Positions 1 through 8,558 of a stretch of DNA of 64,000 bases are shown piece after piece. The DNA is from DASSUW01 sp963792385. GTDB taxonomy: Bacteria; Actinomycetota; Thermoleophilia; Solirubrobacterales; Solirubrobacteraceae. The stretch is from positions 186,001 through 250,000 of the forward strand of contig CAWBVZ010000002.1 in assembly GCA_963792385.1 (NCBI GenBank), read 5' to 3'. The position numbers and the translations under genes are program-made. The stretch's first letter is position 1; every line of letters starts with the position of its first letter. Below the pieces are notes generated by a model that ran no database searches, was not told the origin of the DNA, and saw only the letters and a list, made by a program, of their open reading frames with translations.

Positions 1-1
1 C

Positions 2-280
2 CGGACCGTGCGCGAGCTCGTGGATGCCACCGGCCAGCGCCCGTCGACCTTCACCGGCGTGCTCGACCGGCTCGAGCGGCGCGGCCTGATCGAGCGGCGC
101 GCGTATCCGACCGACCGGCGCTCGATCCTCGTGGACCTGACGCCAGCCGGCAGCGCCGCTGCCGCACGGGTCGTCGCTGCGTTCGCCGATCTGGAACGCC
201 GGATCGTCACCCGCCTCCCCGGCGGCGAGGCGCGCAGGGTGCTCACGGCCGTGGCGGCCGTGCTCGGCGAACCTGCCTGA
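2..280 (+). CDS. MarR-family regulator, 3' part only (cut by window edge)
   Basis: The reading frame is open from the left edge, so the start lies outside the window. The visible 93 or so residues hold the recognition helix and wing of a MarR winged helix (RPSTFTGVLDRLERRGLIER, then a YPTDRRS wing), followed by the C-terminal dimerisation helix. MarR proteins are usually about 140-150 residues, so roughly the first third is missing. Its target cannot be told from this window. The next gene starts 70 bp downstream on the same strand but looks like an unrelated housekeeping operon. Confidence 0.8.
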   Translation, partial: RTVRELVDATGQRPSTFTGVLDRLERRGLIERRAYPTDRRSILVDLTPAGSAAAARVVAAFADLERRIVTRLPGGEARRVLTAVAAVLGEPA

Positions 281-321
281 CGATCGGCACAGAGTCGGCA
301 CAAACGCGCGGTGATCCGTTC

Positions 322-343
322 AGCGAACGCCCGTACGTTCGCT
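322..343. promoter_or_regulatory. Inverted repeat just upstream of yraN
   Basis: Perfect 8-bp arms AGCGAACG (322-329) and CGTTCGCT (336-343) flank a 6-bp spacer, ending 6 bp before the chosen yraN ATG. It could be an operator for the yraN-comM-dprA genes. The spacer is too long for the Gram-positive LexA box (CGAAC-N4-GTTCG). No regulator is assigned. Confidence 0.35.
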
Positions 344-349
344 CGCGTC

Positions 350-724
350 ATGCCAACCGAACGCACGAAGGAGCTGGGCCGGCGCGGTGAGGAGCTGGCC
401 GCCGAGCACTTCTCCCGCCTGGGCTACCGGGTGCTGGCGCGCAACCACCGGACGCGCTTCGGCGAGCTCGACCTCGTGCTCGCGGACGAGGGCGACGGCA
501 CGATCGTCTTCTGCGAGGTGAAGTCGCGGCGGCTCGGCTCGGGCGACTGGCGCGACAGCCTGCACGACGCCAAGCGCTCGCAGGTCCGCACGATGGCGGC
601 GGCGTGGCTGGCCGAGGTCACGAGCCGGCCGTTCGGTGCCGAGCTGCGGTTCGACGCCGTCGGCGTCACGCTCGACGACCGCGACGCGCTCGTCCGGCTC
701 GACCATCTCGAGGCGGCGTTCTAG
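350..724 (+). CDS. yraN: YraN/UPF0102 family nuclease-fold protein
   Basis: A 124-residue protein of the UPF0102 family, which has a restriction-endonuclease-like fold and a poorly defined DNA-processing role. Visible family motifs are GELDLV and VFCEVKSR, the acidic and Lys residues expected of a PD-(D/E)xK-like site. I chose the ATG at 350 (MPTERTKELGRRGEELA), which matches the usual family N-terminus, over a GTG at 311. It is followed 10 bp later by comM and then dprA, an order also known in other actinobacteria near whiG. This grouping supports a role in DNA uptake or recombination. Confidence 0.88.
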   Translation: MPTERTKELGRRGEELAAEHFSRLGYRVLARNHRTRFGELDLVLADEGDGTIVFCEVKSRRLGSGDWRDSLHDAKRSQVRTMAAAWLAEVTSRPFGAELRFDAVGVTLDDRDALVRLDHLEAAF

Positions 725-734
725 TGGGCCGCTC

Positions 735-2253
735 GTGATCGCACGTGTCACCACGTTCGCCATCGACGGGATCGAGTCGCGGCGGGTCTGGGTCGAGGCG
801 GACATCCGCTCCGGGCTGCCCGCGTTCACGATCGTCGGCCTCGCCGACAAGGCGATCCGCGAGGCGCGCGAGCGCGTGCGGTCGGCGATCATCAACTCCG
901 GCCACGAGTTCCCGCAGAAGCGGATCACGGTCAACCTCGCGCCCGCCTACCTGCGCAAGATCGGCCCGGGGTTCGACCTGCCGCTGGCCGTCGCGATCCT
1001 CGTCGCGTCCGACCAGCTGCCGCAGGACGCCGTCGAGGACTGCGCGATCGTCGGCGAGCTGTCGCTGACCGGCGACGTGCGGTCGATCCGCGGGGCGCTC
1101 GCGATCGCGGAGGGCACGCGCCGGCACCTGCTCTCGCGGCTCCTGCTGCCCCGCGCTCGAGCCCAGGAGGCGGCGCTGGTCGCGGGCCTGACGGTGCTCG
1201 GGATCGAGTCGCTCCAGGAGGCCGTCGACGTGCTGGCGGGCCGCGGCGACCCGCCCCCGCCGCCCGAGCTCGTGCCCGAGCCTGATCTCGAGCCGCTGCT
1301 GGATCTCGCCGACGTCCGCGGGCAGAACGCGCTGATCCCGGCGCTCGAGGTGGCGGCGGCCGGCGGCCACAACATCTACCTGCACGGCCCGCCCGGGACC
1401 GGGAAGACGATGCTCGCGCGCCGGCTCCCGTCGATCCTGCCGCCGATGACGCCGGCCGAGGCGGTCGACGTCACCAGGATCCAGTCCGTCTCCGGGCTGG
1501 ACGGCGGCCGCGGTGGGCTCGCGGCGCGCCGCCCGTTCCGCGCGCCTCATCACACGATCTCGGCCTCCGGCCTCGTCGGCGGCGGGTCGCATCCGCTCCC
1601 GGGCGAGGCGACGCTGGCCCACAACGGCGTGCTGTTCCTCGACGAGCTGTCGGAGTTCGTCCGCTCGAGCCTGGAAGCGCTGCGCCAGCCGCTCGAGGAC
1701 GGCCACGTGACGATCGTCCGCGGCCAGCAGGTCGTCGCATTCCCGACGCGCTTCATGCTCGTCGCCGCCTCGAACCCGTGCGCGTGTGGGATGGGGGAGG
1801 ACGCCTGCCGCTGCACCGCAGCCGACCTCGCGCGCCACCAGCGCCGCCTCTCAGGCCCGCTGCTCGACCGCATCGACATCCTGATCCCGGTCGGCAGGCC
1901 GTCGGCCGCCGCGCTGCGCGCCGAGTTCGCGCCGGCGTCGGAGGAGGTGCGCGCACGCGTGATCGAGGCACGCGAACGCCAGGCGCGCCGCCTGTCGGTC
2001 TACGGCCTGGCCTGCAACGCACAGATGACGCCGCGCGTGATGCGGGCGGTCGCGCGAGCCCAGTGAGAGCGCCGCGCAACTGCTGTACGAGCTCCACGAC
2101 CGCCATCGGCTGAGCGCGCGCGGCCATGGGCGCGTGCTGCGCGTCGCGCGCACGGTCGCCGACCTCGACGGGAGCGACGACGTCGGTCCCGACCACGTCC
2201 ACATCGCCGCCGGGCTCCGGCTCGAGCAGCCCGCGGCGGTGGCCGTCGCATGA
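735..2253 (+). pseudogene. comM: ComM/YifB AAA+ ATPase (Mg-chelatase-like), one frameshift
   Basis: ComM is a hexameric helicase that promotes branch migration during natural transformation. The GTG at 735 gives the family N-terminus (IARVTTFAIDGIESR). Visible parts are the N-terminal Lon-protease-like fold, a Walker A (GPPGTGKT, near residue 218), Walker B (LFLDELSE) and the Cys-rich NPCACG segment. The frame stops at 2064-2066, but the next frame continues at once with a normal ComM C-terminus (SAAQLLYELHDRHRLSARGH...) to a TGA at 2251-2253. Removing one C from the run at 2059-2061 restores one product of about 505 residues. The real stop overlaps the dprA ATG. This is either a sequence error or a recent mutation. 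Confidence 0.85.
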
Positions 2254-3332
2254 GCGCCGCGGCCGCCTGCGACGACTGCCTGCGCCGCACCGATTTGATC
2301 GCTGCGCTTGCCGGCTGGCTGGACATCGAGTGGCGCCGCCGGGACGCGCCGGCGCGCGTGCTCTCGCTGCCCGACGAGCGGCTGCTCGACGCCTCCGCGG
2401 ACGCGTCCGTGCGGCGCCGCTACGACGGCTTCGACGTGGCCAAGGCGCGGGCACTGGTGACCGAGCGCTCGCTGGTGGCGATCTGCCGGTGCGACGCCGC
2501 ATATCCGGCCGGCCTGCGGGAGCTGGCGGACCCGCCGGCCGTGCTGCACGTCGCCGGGGCGCCGGAGTGCGTGGGGACGGCGGACGCGGTCGCCGTGGTC
2601 GGCGCCCGCCGGGCGACCGAGTACGGGCTTACGGTCGCGCACGACATCGGCCGCGGCCTGTCGTCCGCCGGGGTCAACGTCGTGTCCGGGATGGCGCTCG
2701 GCGTGGACGCCGCCGCCCACAGCGGGGCGCTGAAGGGACCTGCGCCACCGGTGGCGGTGCTGGCGGGCGGCAGCGACCGGCCGTATCCCGCATCGAAACG
2801 CAACCTCCACGCCGCGCTGTGCGCGGCCGGCGCGGTGGTCTCGGAGATGCCGCCGGGCTTCGGCGTCCACCGGTGGGCGTTCGTCGCGCGCAACCGCCTG
2901 ATCGCCGCCCTCGCCCGGGTCGTCGTGGTCGTCGAGGCCACCGAGCGCTCCGGCTCGCTCACGACCGCCGACCTCGGCGCCGAGGTCGGGCGCACCGTCG
3001 CCGCGGTGCCCGGCCGGGTGAACTGCGCGCTCGCGGACGGGGTGAACAACCTGATTCGCGACGGAGCGGTGCTGGTGCGCGGCGTCGCCGACGTCCTCGA
3101 GTCGCTCACCGAGCTCACCGGCGTCCAGTACGAGATCGCGCCGCGGGCCGACCCGGCGCTGGAGCCCGGCCTGGGCCGGCTGCTCGACGAGATCGGTGCC
3201 GGCCACTCCACGTTGCCGATGCTCGCCGAACGCGGGATCCCCGCGCGCGACGTCATGACCGGCCTCGGGGAGCTCGAGGCGCGCGGGCTCGTGCGGCGCG
3301 GATTCGGAGGCCGCTACGAACGCGTCCCGTAA
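2250..3332 (+). CDS. dprA: DNA-processing protein DprA/Smf
   Basis: DprA loads RecA on incoming single-stranded DNA during transformation. The 360-residue product has the Rossmann-like DprA core: GARRATEYG near residue 116, SGMALGVDAAAH near 145 and GGSDRPYP near 175. A C-terminal winged-helix segment (LGELEARGLVRRGFGGRYERV) follows. The ATG overlaps the end of comM (ATGA at 2250-2253), so the two are translationally coupled. Together with yraN and comM this forms a competence/recombination operon, although no uptake machinery is visible here. Confidence 0.93.
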   Translation: MSAAAACDDCLRRTDLIAALAGWLDIEWRRRDAPARVLSLPDERLLDASADASVRRRYDGFDVAKARALVTERSLVAICRCDAAYPAGLRELADPPAVLHVAGAPECVGTADAVAVVGARRATEYGLTVAHDIGRGLSSAGVNVVSGMALGVDAAAHSGALKGPAPPVAVLAGGSDRPYPASKRNLHAALCAAGAVVSEMPPGFGVHRWAFVARNRLIAALARVVVVVEATERSGSLTTADLGAEVGRTVAAVPGRVNCALADGVNNLIRDGAVLVRGVADVLESLTELTGVQYEIAPRADPALEPGLGRLLDEIGAGHSTLPMLAERGIPARDVMTGLGELEARGLVRRGFGGRYERVP

Positions 3333-3362
3333 CCACCAACCACGTGTCCTAACCTCATCGCC

Positions 3363-4235
3363 GTGAGCGAGCGTCCCGTACCGGCCGTCCTTTCGATCGC
3401 CGGGTCCGACTCCGGCGGCGGTGCCGGCATCCAGGCGGACCTGAAGGCGTTCGCGCGCTGTGGCGTGCACGGGATGACCGCGATCGCGGCGCTGACGGCG
3501 CAGAACACCGTCGCGGTGACCGGCGTGTACCAGGTGCCGGGCGACTTCATCGTCGCGCAGGTGCGCGCCGTCGTCGACGACATCGGCGTCGACGCCGTGA
3601 AGATCGGCATGCTCGGCGACGTCGACACCGTCCGGGCCGTGCGCGAGGCGCTCGAGCTGCTCGATCCCGGGACCCCGGTGGTGCTCGACCCCGTGATGGT
3701 CGCGGAGTCGGGCGCGGTGCTGCTCGACGAGCCGGCGCGCGTCGCGATCGTCGAGGAGCTGCTGCCGCGGGTGACCGTGATCACGCCGAACGTGCCGGAG
3801 GCGCGCGTGCTCGCCGGCGGTGCCGCGGGCGGCGCCGGCCGGCGCGGCGCCAACGGCGGCGACGACGCGGAGGCGCTCGCCAGGCACCTCCACACGCTCG
3901 GGCCGGCCGCGGTGATCGTGACCGGCGGGCACCGCGACGCGGCGACCGACGTGTTCTTCGACGGCGACGCGCTCGAGCTGATCGCGGGCGAGCGCCACCC
4001 CGACGGGTCGGCCCACGGATCGGGCTGCACGCACTCGTCGGCGCTGGCCGCGCACCTCGCGCTGGGCTACGCGCCGCTCGACGCCGCACGCGCCGCGCGG
4101 CAGATCGCCGGGGAGGCGGTGCGCGACGGCATCCGCGGCCTCGGGGCCGGGCCGGGACCGGTCGACGTGTTCGCCCTGACGCGCCGCGCGCGACACCGCG
4201 CGGGCCGCGGGCAGGCGGCGGCTGGCCCTCTGTAA
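3363..4235 (+). CDS. thiD: Hydroxymethylpyrimidine/phosphomethylpyrimidine kinase
   Basis: A ribokinase-fold kinase that phosphorylates HMP and HMP-P in thiamine synthesis. The N-terminus SIAGSDSGGGAGIQADLKAF is the ThiD substrate-binding signature, and HGSGCTHSSALAAHLA is the C-terminal anion-hole/ATP motif. At 290 residues it is slightly longer than typical ThiD (about 265), with a Gly/Ala-rich stretch near residue 155 and an Arg/Ala tail. It starts with GTG, 30 bp after dprA. No other thiamine gene is adjacent, and I see no obvious TPP riboswitch in the short upstream gap. Confidence 0.92.
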   Translation: MSERPVPAVLSIAGSDSGGGAGIQADLKAFARCGVHGMTAIAALTAQNTVAVTGVYQVPGDFIVAQVRAVVDDIGVDAVKIGMLGDVDTVRAVREALELLDPGTPVVLDPVMVAESGAVLLDEPARVAIVEELLPRVTVITPNVPEARVLAGGAAGGAGRRGANGGDDAEALARHLHTLGPAAVIVTGGHRDAATDVFFDGDALELIAGERHPDGSAHGSGCTHSSALAAHLALGYAPLDAARAARQIAGEAVRDGIRGLGAGPGPVDVFALTRRARHRAGRGQAAAGPL

Positions 4236-4247
4236 TAATCGGCGGCC

Positions 4248-4499
4248 ATGAAGTTCCTTCGCATGCGCCCGGGTCACGGCGAGCAGTTGATCGCCGAGGG
4301 CGACCCTGAGGTCGCGGAGGACGCGGAGCGCCTGATTGAGGAGTTCCGAACCCTGCTCGACCAGGGCATGTGGGCCGCGGTGCCGGTCACGAACTCGACC
4401 GGTCGGCGCGAGGCCGAACTGGTCCGGGACTTCGGGGAGATCCCCAGCACCACCGATCGCGTCATCTTCTTCCCGCGCGCCGCGGGCGGCGCGCGGTAG
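4248..4499 (+). CDS. Small conserved-type protein, function unknown
   Basis: An 83-residue acidic protein (MKFLRMRPGHGEQLIAEGD...) with no domain I recognise. The sequence is mostly helical in appearance up to residue 45, then has PVTNSTGRREAELVRDFGEIP followed by a short basic tail. Codon use is like its neighbours, which supports a real gene. It sits 12 bp after thiD and 9 bp before the next gene, so it is probably co-transcribed with both. Confidence 0.6.
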   Translation: MKFLRMRPGHGEQLIAEGDPEVAEDAERLIEEFRTLLDQGMWAAVPVTNSTGRREAELVRDFGEIPSTTDRVIFFPRAAGGAR

Positions 4500-4508
4500 C
4501 GGCGCGAC

Positions 4509-5153
4509 GTGACCGTCGCACTCTGCGTCACCGCGATCGTCGTCATCGCCCTGCTGTCCGAGATCTCCTGGCCGTACATCGATCGTCGGCTCGACCAGCG
4601 GCGCGCGCGCCGCGAGGCGCGCCGCAACGGCGTCGCGGCACCGTACGACCCGGGGCGCGAGCGGCGCGCCGAGCAGCGCGCCCGCGAGCTGCTGAAGTCG
4701 TGCGTGAACGAGGAGGAGTGGGGGATGTACCGCGACCTCGGCTTCCTCCGGGTGTGGGGCGGTCAGGGCGTGCCGGCCGACGCGGCGCGCGACCTGCGCG
4801 GCGTGCCGTACGCCTACCTGATCTACCCGCACAAGCCGATCGTCGCCTACCTCCCGCAGACCGGCCAGCTGCTGAACGAGTACTGCGTCGAGTTCCCGGA
4901 CGAGACGCGCCCGTACGGCTCAGCACGGCTGCCGGACTCCGACGACGTGCTCGCCAAGTGGATGGCCCTCAAGGGCGACGAGCGCCGCCTGATCGCCGAG
5001 GCCAACCTGCACCTCCCGGGCCGCCAGTTCGACCCGAAGCAGGTCCAGCGCGACATCTGGCGCCTCGGGCGCTGGGAGCGCGAGCGGCTCGAGCACCCGG
5101 CCGCCGGCCCGGGCACGCCTTCGCCACCGCCCGCCCGGCACGACAACCCTTAG
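4509..5153 (+). CDS. Membrane-anchored protein, function unknown
   Basis: A 214-residue protein with one N-terminal hydrophobic segment (about residues 2-22), a basic stretch (RRLDQRRARREARR) that favours a cytoplasmic body, and then a globular region containing RDLGFLRVWGG and YLIYPHKPIVAYLPQTGQLLNEYC. A similar basic stretch ends in a Pro-rich tail. I do not recognise the family. It starts with GTG. Its TAG stop (5151-5153) is the first three bases of a palindromic element that runs to 5321. Confidence 0.65.
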   Translation: MTVALCVTAIVVIALLSEISWPYIDRRLDQRRARREARRNGVAAPYDPGRERRAEQRARELLKSCVNEEEWGMYRDLGFLRVWGGQGVPADAARDLRGVPYAYLIYPHKPIVAYLPQTGQLLNEYCVEFPDETRPYGSARLPDSDDVLAKWMALKGDERRLIAEANLHLPGRQFDPKQVQRDIWRLGRWERERLEHPAAGPGTPSPPPARHDNP

Positions 5154-5321
5154 ATGACCGATTCCACGACCTGCACGACCGCCTGGGGGCGTCCCGCGGC
5201 GCTGGATCGGCACCCGCCGAACGGGCCCGTGCTGGAAGCACTGTTCCCCTTCGCCGTGCACCGCCCAGCATCCACGGGCCACCGCCATGCGGCCGCACCG
5301 GCCGCGGAACCAATCATCTAG
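5151..5321. repeat. Palindrome-bounded intergenic element, family 2 (copy A)
   Basis: The 177-bp gap between the membrane protein and ilvD is bounded by imperfect inverted repeats: TAGATGACCGATTCC (5151-5165) and GGAACCAATCATCTA (5306-5320), 12 of 15 bases complementary. The left end TAG is the stop codon of the upstream gene. The ends match those of a shorter copy at 29596-29658: both begin GATGACYGATTCCACGACC and finish with an AATCATCTAG end. The interior is GC-rich with further local complementarity. It may act as a terminator/processing element or be a small non-autonomous repeat. Confidence 0.65.
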
Positions 5322-5330
5322 GAGCAACCG

Positions 5331-7007
5331 ATGGCCGGCCTGGATCCCAAGCACAACTCCCGTGCGCTCACCGAGGGACCCGCTCGCGCGGGCGCCCGCG
5401 CCCAGCTGAAGGGCATCGGCTTCGACGACGAGGCGATGTCGAAGCCGATCATCGGCGTCGCCACGACGTGGACCGAGACGATGCCCTGCAACTTCCACCA
5501 CCGCGCGCTCGCGGCGAAGGTGAAGGAGGGCGTCCGCGCCGCCGGCGGCACGCCGATGGAGTTCAACACGATCGCGATCTCCGACGGCATCACGATGGGC
5601 ACGGCCGGCATGAAGACGTCGCTGGTCAGCCGCGAGGTGATCGCCGACTCGATCGAGCTCGTCTCGCGCGGGCACCTGTTCGACGCCGTGATCGCGATCT
5701 CCGGCTGCGACAAGACGATCCCCGGCACCGTGATGGCGCTCGCGCGGCTCGATCTCCCCGGTCTGATGCTCTACGGCGGCTCGATCGCGCCCGGGCACTT
5801 CAACGGCGTCGACGTGACGATCCAGGAGGTCTACGAGGCGGTCGGCGCCCACGCCGCCGGGAAGATCACCGAGGACGAGCTACACGCGCTCGAGGCCGTC
5901 GCCAGCCCCAGCGCGGGCGCATGCGGCGGCCAGTTCACCGCGAACACGATGGCGATGGCGTTCCAGATGCTCGGGATCTCGCCGATCGGGCCGAGCGACG
6001 TGCCCGCGATGGACGCCACGAAGGCGCAGATGGCGTTCGACGCCGGGAAGCTGGTGATGGACGTGCTGGCCCGCGGCCAGCGCCCGAGCGACCTGATCAC
6101 CCGCGACTCGCTCGAGAACGCGATCAGCGCGATCGCCATGAGCGGCGGCTCGACCAACGGCGTGCTGCACCTGCTGGCGGTCGCGCGCGAGGCAGGCATC
6201 GAGCTGTCGATCGACGACTTCGACCGGATCGCCTCCAAGACGCCGCTGCTGTGCGACCTCAAGCCCGGCGGGCGGTTCGTGGCGACCGACATGCACGCGG
6301 CCGGCGGCACGGCCGTCGTCGCGAGCCGGCTGCTCGAGGCGGGCCTCCTGCACGAGGACGCCTCCACGGTGACCGGCCGCACGATCGGCGATCACGCCCG
6401 CGCGGCGGAGGAGACGGCCGGCCAGGAGGTCGTCCGGCCGCTCTCGAATCCGCTGAAGCCGACCGGCGGTCTCGCGATCCTGCGCGGCAACCTCGCCCCG
6501 GAGGGCTCGGTGGTCAAGCTCTCGGGCCACGAGCGCGTGCACCACGAGGGGCCGGCGCGCGTGTTCGACGGCGAGGAGGCCGCGATGGCGGCGGTCACCA
6601 AGGGCGAGATCGAGTCCGGCGACGTCGTCGTGATCCGCAACGAAGGCCCCGCCGGCGGGCCGGGGATGCGCGAGATGCTGGCCGTCACGGCCGCGCTCGT
6701 GGGGGAGGGGCTCGGCGACTCCGTCGCCCTCCTCACCGACGGCCGCTTCTCCGGCGCCACGCACGGCTTCATGGCCGGCCACATCGCGCCCGAGGCGGTC
6801 CACGGCGGCCCGATCGCCGCGGTCCGGGACGGCGACAGGATCACGATCGACGTGGTCAGCCGGCGGATCGACGTCGAGCTGCCCGACGACGAGATCGCCC
6901 GCCGCGTGCAGGCCTACGAGCCGCCCGCGCCGCAGCTGCGCAACGGGGTGCTGACCAAGTACGCGAAGCTGGTCTCGAGCGCCTCTGAGGGCGCCGTCAC
7001 GCGCTGA
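5331..7007 (+). CDS. ilvD: Dihydroxy-acid dehydratase
   Basis: IlvD converts 2,3-dihydroxy-isovalerate and -methylvalerate to 2-oxo acids in valine and isoleucine synthesis. At 558 residues it has the normal family length. The three Fe-S cluster cysteines are visible at C53 (TMPCN), C126 (SGCDKTIPG) and C198 (ACGGQFTANTM). The start follows a clear AGGAG at 5321-5325. The last 11 bp overlap the 3' end of the convergent hydrolase gene. No other branched-chain synthesis gene is adjacent. Confidence 0.97.
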   Translation: MAGLDPKHNSRALTEGPARAGARAQLKGIGFDDEAMSKPIIGVATTWTETMPCNFHHRALAAKVKEGVRAAGGTPMEFNTIAISDGITMGTAGMKTSLVSREVIADSIELVSRGHLFDAVIAISGCDKTIPGTVMALARLDLPGLMLYGGSIAPGHFNGVDVTIQEVYEAVGAHAAGKITEDELHALEAVASPSAGACGGQFTANTMAMAFQMLGISPIGPSDVPAMDATKAQMAFDAGKLVMDVLARGQRPSDLITRDSLENAISAIAMSGGSTNGVLHLLAVAREAGIELSIDDFDRIASKTPLLCDLKPGGRFVATDMHAAGGTAVVASRLLEAGLLHEDASTVTGRTIGDHARAAEETAGQEVVRPLSNPLKPTGGLAILRGNLAPEGSVVKLSGHERVHHEGPARVFDGEEAAMAAVTKGEIESGDVVVIRNEGPAGGPGMREMLAVTAALVGEGLGDSVALLTDGRFSGATHGFMAGHIAPEAVHGGPIAAVRDGDRITIDVVSRRIDVELPDDEIARRVQAYEPPAPQLRNGVLTKYAKLVSSASEGAVTR

Positions 7008-7974
7008 CGCCCTCGACGCCGCGCTCCGGCTCGCGCTCGCCGGCGATGAACGAGCCAAGCAGCTCGTTGAAGCGGCTCGGGCGTTCGACCATCGCCAGAT
7101 GGCCGGTGTCCTCGAAGATCACGCTGTGCGCGTTCTCGCCGATCAGGTGCTCGAAGCCGTCGGCGTCCTCGACGGGGACGAGGATGTCGTTGCGGCCCCA
7201 CACGATCAGGACCGGCACCTCGATCCGCTCCAGCTTGTCGCGGAACGAGTAGCTCATCAGCGCCTCGAAGGCGGGGAGGAAGCCGTCGGCGTTCGCGCCG
7301 CGCAGGAGCTCCGTGACGAGCGGGATCGACAGTCGCTCCGGGTAGCGGAGGATCGCTTGGAGGGCAACGCGCCGGAGCCGCGCTCGCTTCACGACCGGTG
7401 AGCCGCGCAACCCGGTCCGCGCCGTGAGCACCGCGAACGCGCGCGCCGCGGCCAGCAGCGGCTCGCGGGCGAGGTACTCAGTCGACAGCCCGGCTGCCGA
7501 CACGAGCACGAGCTTGGCGACGCGGGTGGGGAACGAGACCGCCAGCTCGGCGCCGACGAAGCCGCCCATCGAGTTGCCGATCACCACCGGGTTGTCGAGC
7601 CCGAGCTGGTCGCAGACGTTGTCGACCGTGCCCGCAAAGCCCGGGATCGAGATCTCCCCGGCGGGCATCTCGGACTGGCCGAAGCCCGGCATGTCGATCG
7701 CCACGCAGCGGTGGGTCCCCATGAAGGCCGGGATGTTCAGCAGCCAGTTCTGCCACACGCCGCCGAGCCCGTGGAGCCACAGCAGCGGCGGGCCGTCGCC
7801 GCCGGTGTCGATCACGCTCACCTCGCGCCCATCGACGGTGATCCGGCTCGTCATCGCCGGCCAGTCCACGGTCATCCAGGTGGCATCGTCGCCGTCGGCG
7901 TAGGTCGGGTCGGCGCCGGGCCGGATCAGGCCGCTGCGCGCGCGATTGAGGGCATCCTGATAGACGCTCGGCAC
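6997..7974 (-). CDS. Alpha/beta-fold hydrolase
   Basis: A 325-residue alpha/beta hydrolase with an intact triad: nucleophile S135 in GNSMGG, acid D263 in WGRNDILVP and H292 in GHLAM. The oxyanion-hole region is LWLHGLGGVWQNW. There is no signal peptide, so it is probably cytoplasmic. The substrate is unknown; it resembles the broad lactonase/esterase/haloperoxidase-like group. It converges on ilvD with an 11-bp overlap and is divergent from the nucleotidase gene 20 bp away. Confidence 0.9.
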   Translation of the reverse strand: MPSVYQDALNRARSGLIRPGADPTYADGDDATWMTVDWPAMTSRITVDGREVSVIDTGGDGPPLLWLHGLGGVWQNWLLNIPAFMGTHRCVAIDMPGFGQSEMPAGEISIPGFAGTVDNVCDQLGLDNPVVIGNSMGGFVGAELAVSFPTRVAKLVLVSAAGLSTEYLAREPLLAAARAFAVLTARTGLRGSPVVKRARLRRVALQAILRYPERLSIPLVTELLRGANADGFLPAFEALMSYSFRDKLERIEVPVLIVWGRNDILVPVEDADGFEHLIGENAHSVIFEDTGHLAMVERPSRFNELLGSFIAGEREPERGVEGVSA

Positions 7975-7994
7975 GGCGCTCTAGGGTAGAGGTC

Positions 7995-8558
7995 GTGCGC
8001 ATCGCGGTCGACATCGACTCCACGCTGCACCACTACTGGGACCAGCTCGCGGCGATCGCCAAGCGGCGGTTCGGCGTCGACCTGCCGTACGAGGAGCAGG
8101 TCACGTGGGGGATCACGCAGCTGCGCCCCGAGCAGTTGCACGCCTGCGTGGCCGAGACCCACCGGTCCTCGCTCGTGCTGGCCGCCGAGCCGTACCCGGG
8201 CGCCGTCGAGGCGATCCGGGCGTGGCATGAGGCCGGCCACTTCATCCACATCACCTCGCACCGCACGGACGAGGCGCACGACGCCACCACCCGCTGGCTC
8301 GAGCGCATCGGCCTGCAGTACGACGAGCTGTACTGCTCCACCGACAAGGTCGCGCGCTGCAGCGAGCTCGGGATCGACGTCCTGATCGACGACTCTCCGA
8401 TCAATCTGATGAGGGCCGGAGAAGTGGGTATCACGCCCGCCACGATCATGCATCCGTGGAACCGCGAGCTGTGCGAGGACGAGGACATCCTGTGCGCACC
8501 GGACTGGCCGACGCTGGCGCGCCGCCTCGAGCCGCTGCTGAGGACGGCACCCGCGTGA
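7995..8558 (+). CDS. HAD-superfamily 5'-nucleotidase-like phosphatase
   Basis: A 187-residue HAD-fold protein. Motif I is DIDST (D6 and D8), motif II is ITSHRT, and the acidic motif IV is LIDDSP. The layout resembles the small 5'(3')-deoxyribonucleotidase (NT5C/YorS-like) group, so a nucleoside monophosphate substrate is likely but not proven. It starts with GTG. Its TGA overlaps the GTG of the next gene (GTGA at 8555-8558), so the two are coupled. Confidence 0.8.
   Translation: MRIAVDIDSTLHHYWDQLAAIAKRRFGVDLPYEEQVTWGITQLRPEQLHACVAETHRSSLVLAAEPYPGAVEAIRAWHEAGHFIHITSHRTDEAHDATTRWLERIGLQYDELYCSTDKVARCSELGIDVLIDDSPINLMRAGEVGITPATIMHPWNRELCEDEDILCAPDWPTLARRLEPLLRTAPA

Noticed and set aside
1851..4832. 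Very long open frame on the minus strand (993 codons) across comM, dprA and thiD
   Set aside because: Its product is Arg/His/Asp-rich with no domain, and it lies opposite strongly supported genes. Long antisense frames are a by-product of G/C-ending codons in high-GC DNA.
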